From the NCBI GenBank assembly GCA_900771185.1, contig CAAGND010000265.1, forward strand, positions 1 to 5,968: DNA of 5,968 nt, in the 5' to 3' direction. This document shows, piece by piece, positions 5,627 through 5,968 of the stretch. Under the pieces are notes generated by a model, which did not search any database, was not told where the DNA came from, and worked only from the letters and a program-made list of their open reading frames with translations. Position 1 is the first letter of the stretch. Every line of letters begins with the position of its first letter. The translations under genes and the position numbers were made by a program. The stretch comes from Clostridia bacterium (GTDB taxonomy: Bacteria > Bacillota > Clostridia > Oscillospirales > Acutalibacteraceae).

Positions 5627-5968
5627 TATCATCACCGCCTATCTTTGCGTCCTCGTCTATTTCACGCACCGGCATTCCGCTTTCACGGGTGCAGATATCC
5701 CAAAACTCACACTTTGAGCAGATATCCTTATATCTTTTTCCCTGAGCCGGGAGAGCCGATATGTTGCCGCCGTGCAGCTCCTCGCCCATATCAATGAGCA
5801 GGGAATCGACCCGCTCCCACAGCTTTGACAGCTCGTCAAGAGCTATGACACTGCCCTTGACATCGCCGTTTTTGTCTATATTCGCAGGCACAAAAACGCC
5901 CTCTCCGCTGTTATCCATAGCGAGCACCACGCCGGCATTTTCAAGCACAATTCCCTGCATGCGGCAGG
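5616..5968 (-). CDS. addB: ATP-dependent helicase/nuclease subunit B (AddB), C-terminal end, partial
   Basis: Only the last 117 or so residues are in the window; the frame is open to the right edge, so the ATG at 5960 is internal. AddB is the partner of AddA: an inactivated helicase fold that scans for Chi, with a C-terminal RecB-like nuclease stapled by a 4Fe-4S cluster. Seen here is ICSKCEFWDICTRE, giving C-x2-C-x5-C (residues 81, 84 and 90 counted from the Met at 5960), the spacing of the three C-terminal cluster cysteines in Bacillus AddB. The fourth cysteine and the nuclease motif would lie off the window. The tail after the cluster is short and acidic. Identity is supported by this motif and by the overlapping addA gene directly downstream; the order addB-addA is the usual one in Firmicutes. 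Confidence 0.93.
   Translation of the reverse strand, partial: CRMQGIVLENAGVVLAMDNSGEGVFVPANIDKNGDVKGSVIALDELSKLWERVDSLLIDMGEELHGGNISALPAQGKRYKDICSKCEFWDICTRESGMPVREIDEDAKIGGDDNER
5632..5640 (-). promoter_or_regulatory. Ribosome binding site of addA, inside addB
   Basis: AGGCGGTGA with 5-base spacing to ATG 5626, located within the last codons of addB. It decides between three clustered start codons (5626, 5632, 5635) in favour of 5626. Confidence 0.65.

Overview
The window looks like chromosomal DNA from a Gram-positive anaerobe of the class Clostridia, probably a gut Oscillospirales/Ruminococcaceae-type bacterium. Three things point there. It has an AddAB (RexAB-type) helicase-nuclease rather than RecBCD. 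It has a consensus-like SigA promoter and strong AGGTGA-type ribosome binding sites. Its intergenic DNA is filled with short palindromic repeats of the kind I associate with these genomes. The lineage is an inference; there is no rRNA or other phylogenetic marker beyond the proteins.

All four supported genes lie on the minus strand. From right to left in the direction of transcription: the 3' end of addB (5616-5968, cut by the window edge); addA (2081-5626), whose start overlaps the addB stop by 11 bases; rpmE for ribosomal protein bL31 (1752-1964), with its own promoter at 2031-2059 and a strong intrinsic terminator at 1686-1734; then about 950 bases without a gene (730-1685); and a YigZ/IMPACT-family gene (109-729). 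Positions 1-108 are non-coding and begin with another copy of a repeat found in the large gap.

AddA and AddB form one enzyme that resects double-strand breaks for RecA loading. Both parts seen here look intact: all superfamily 1 helicase motifs and nuclease residues in AddA, and the three-cysteine iron-sulphur motif at the AddB C-terminus. rpmE and the YigZ-family gene are housekeeping genes with no evident functional link to addAB.

The gene-free stretch is a mosaic of repeat modules: two copies of a 39-base exact repeat headed by a 20-base palindrome, three copies of a diverged 50-base element, two copies of a 29-base element, several hairpins, and a structured block at about 1120-1345. I see no mobile-element gene, CRISPR array, tRNA or rRNA. 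I did not find a convincing new biological system. The points most worth checking are the repeat mosaic, the structured block, and the possible autoregulatory leader of rpmE.
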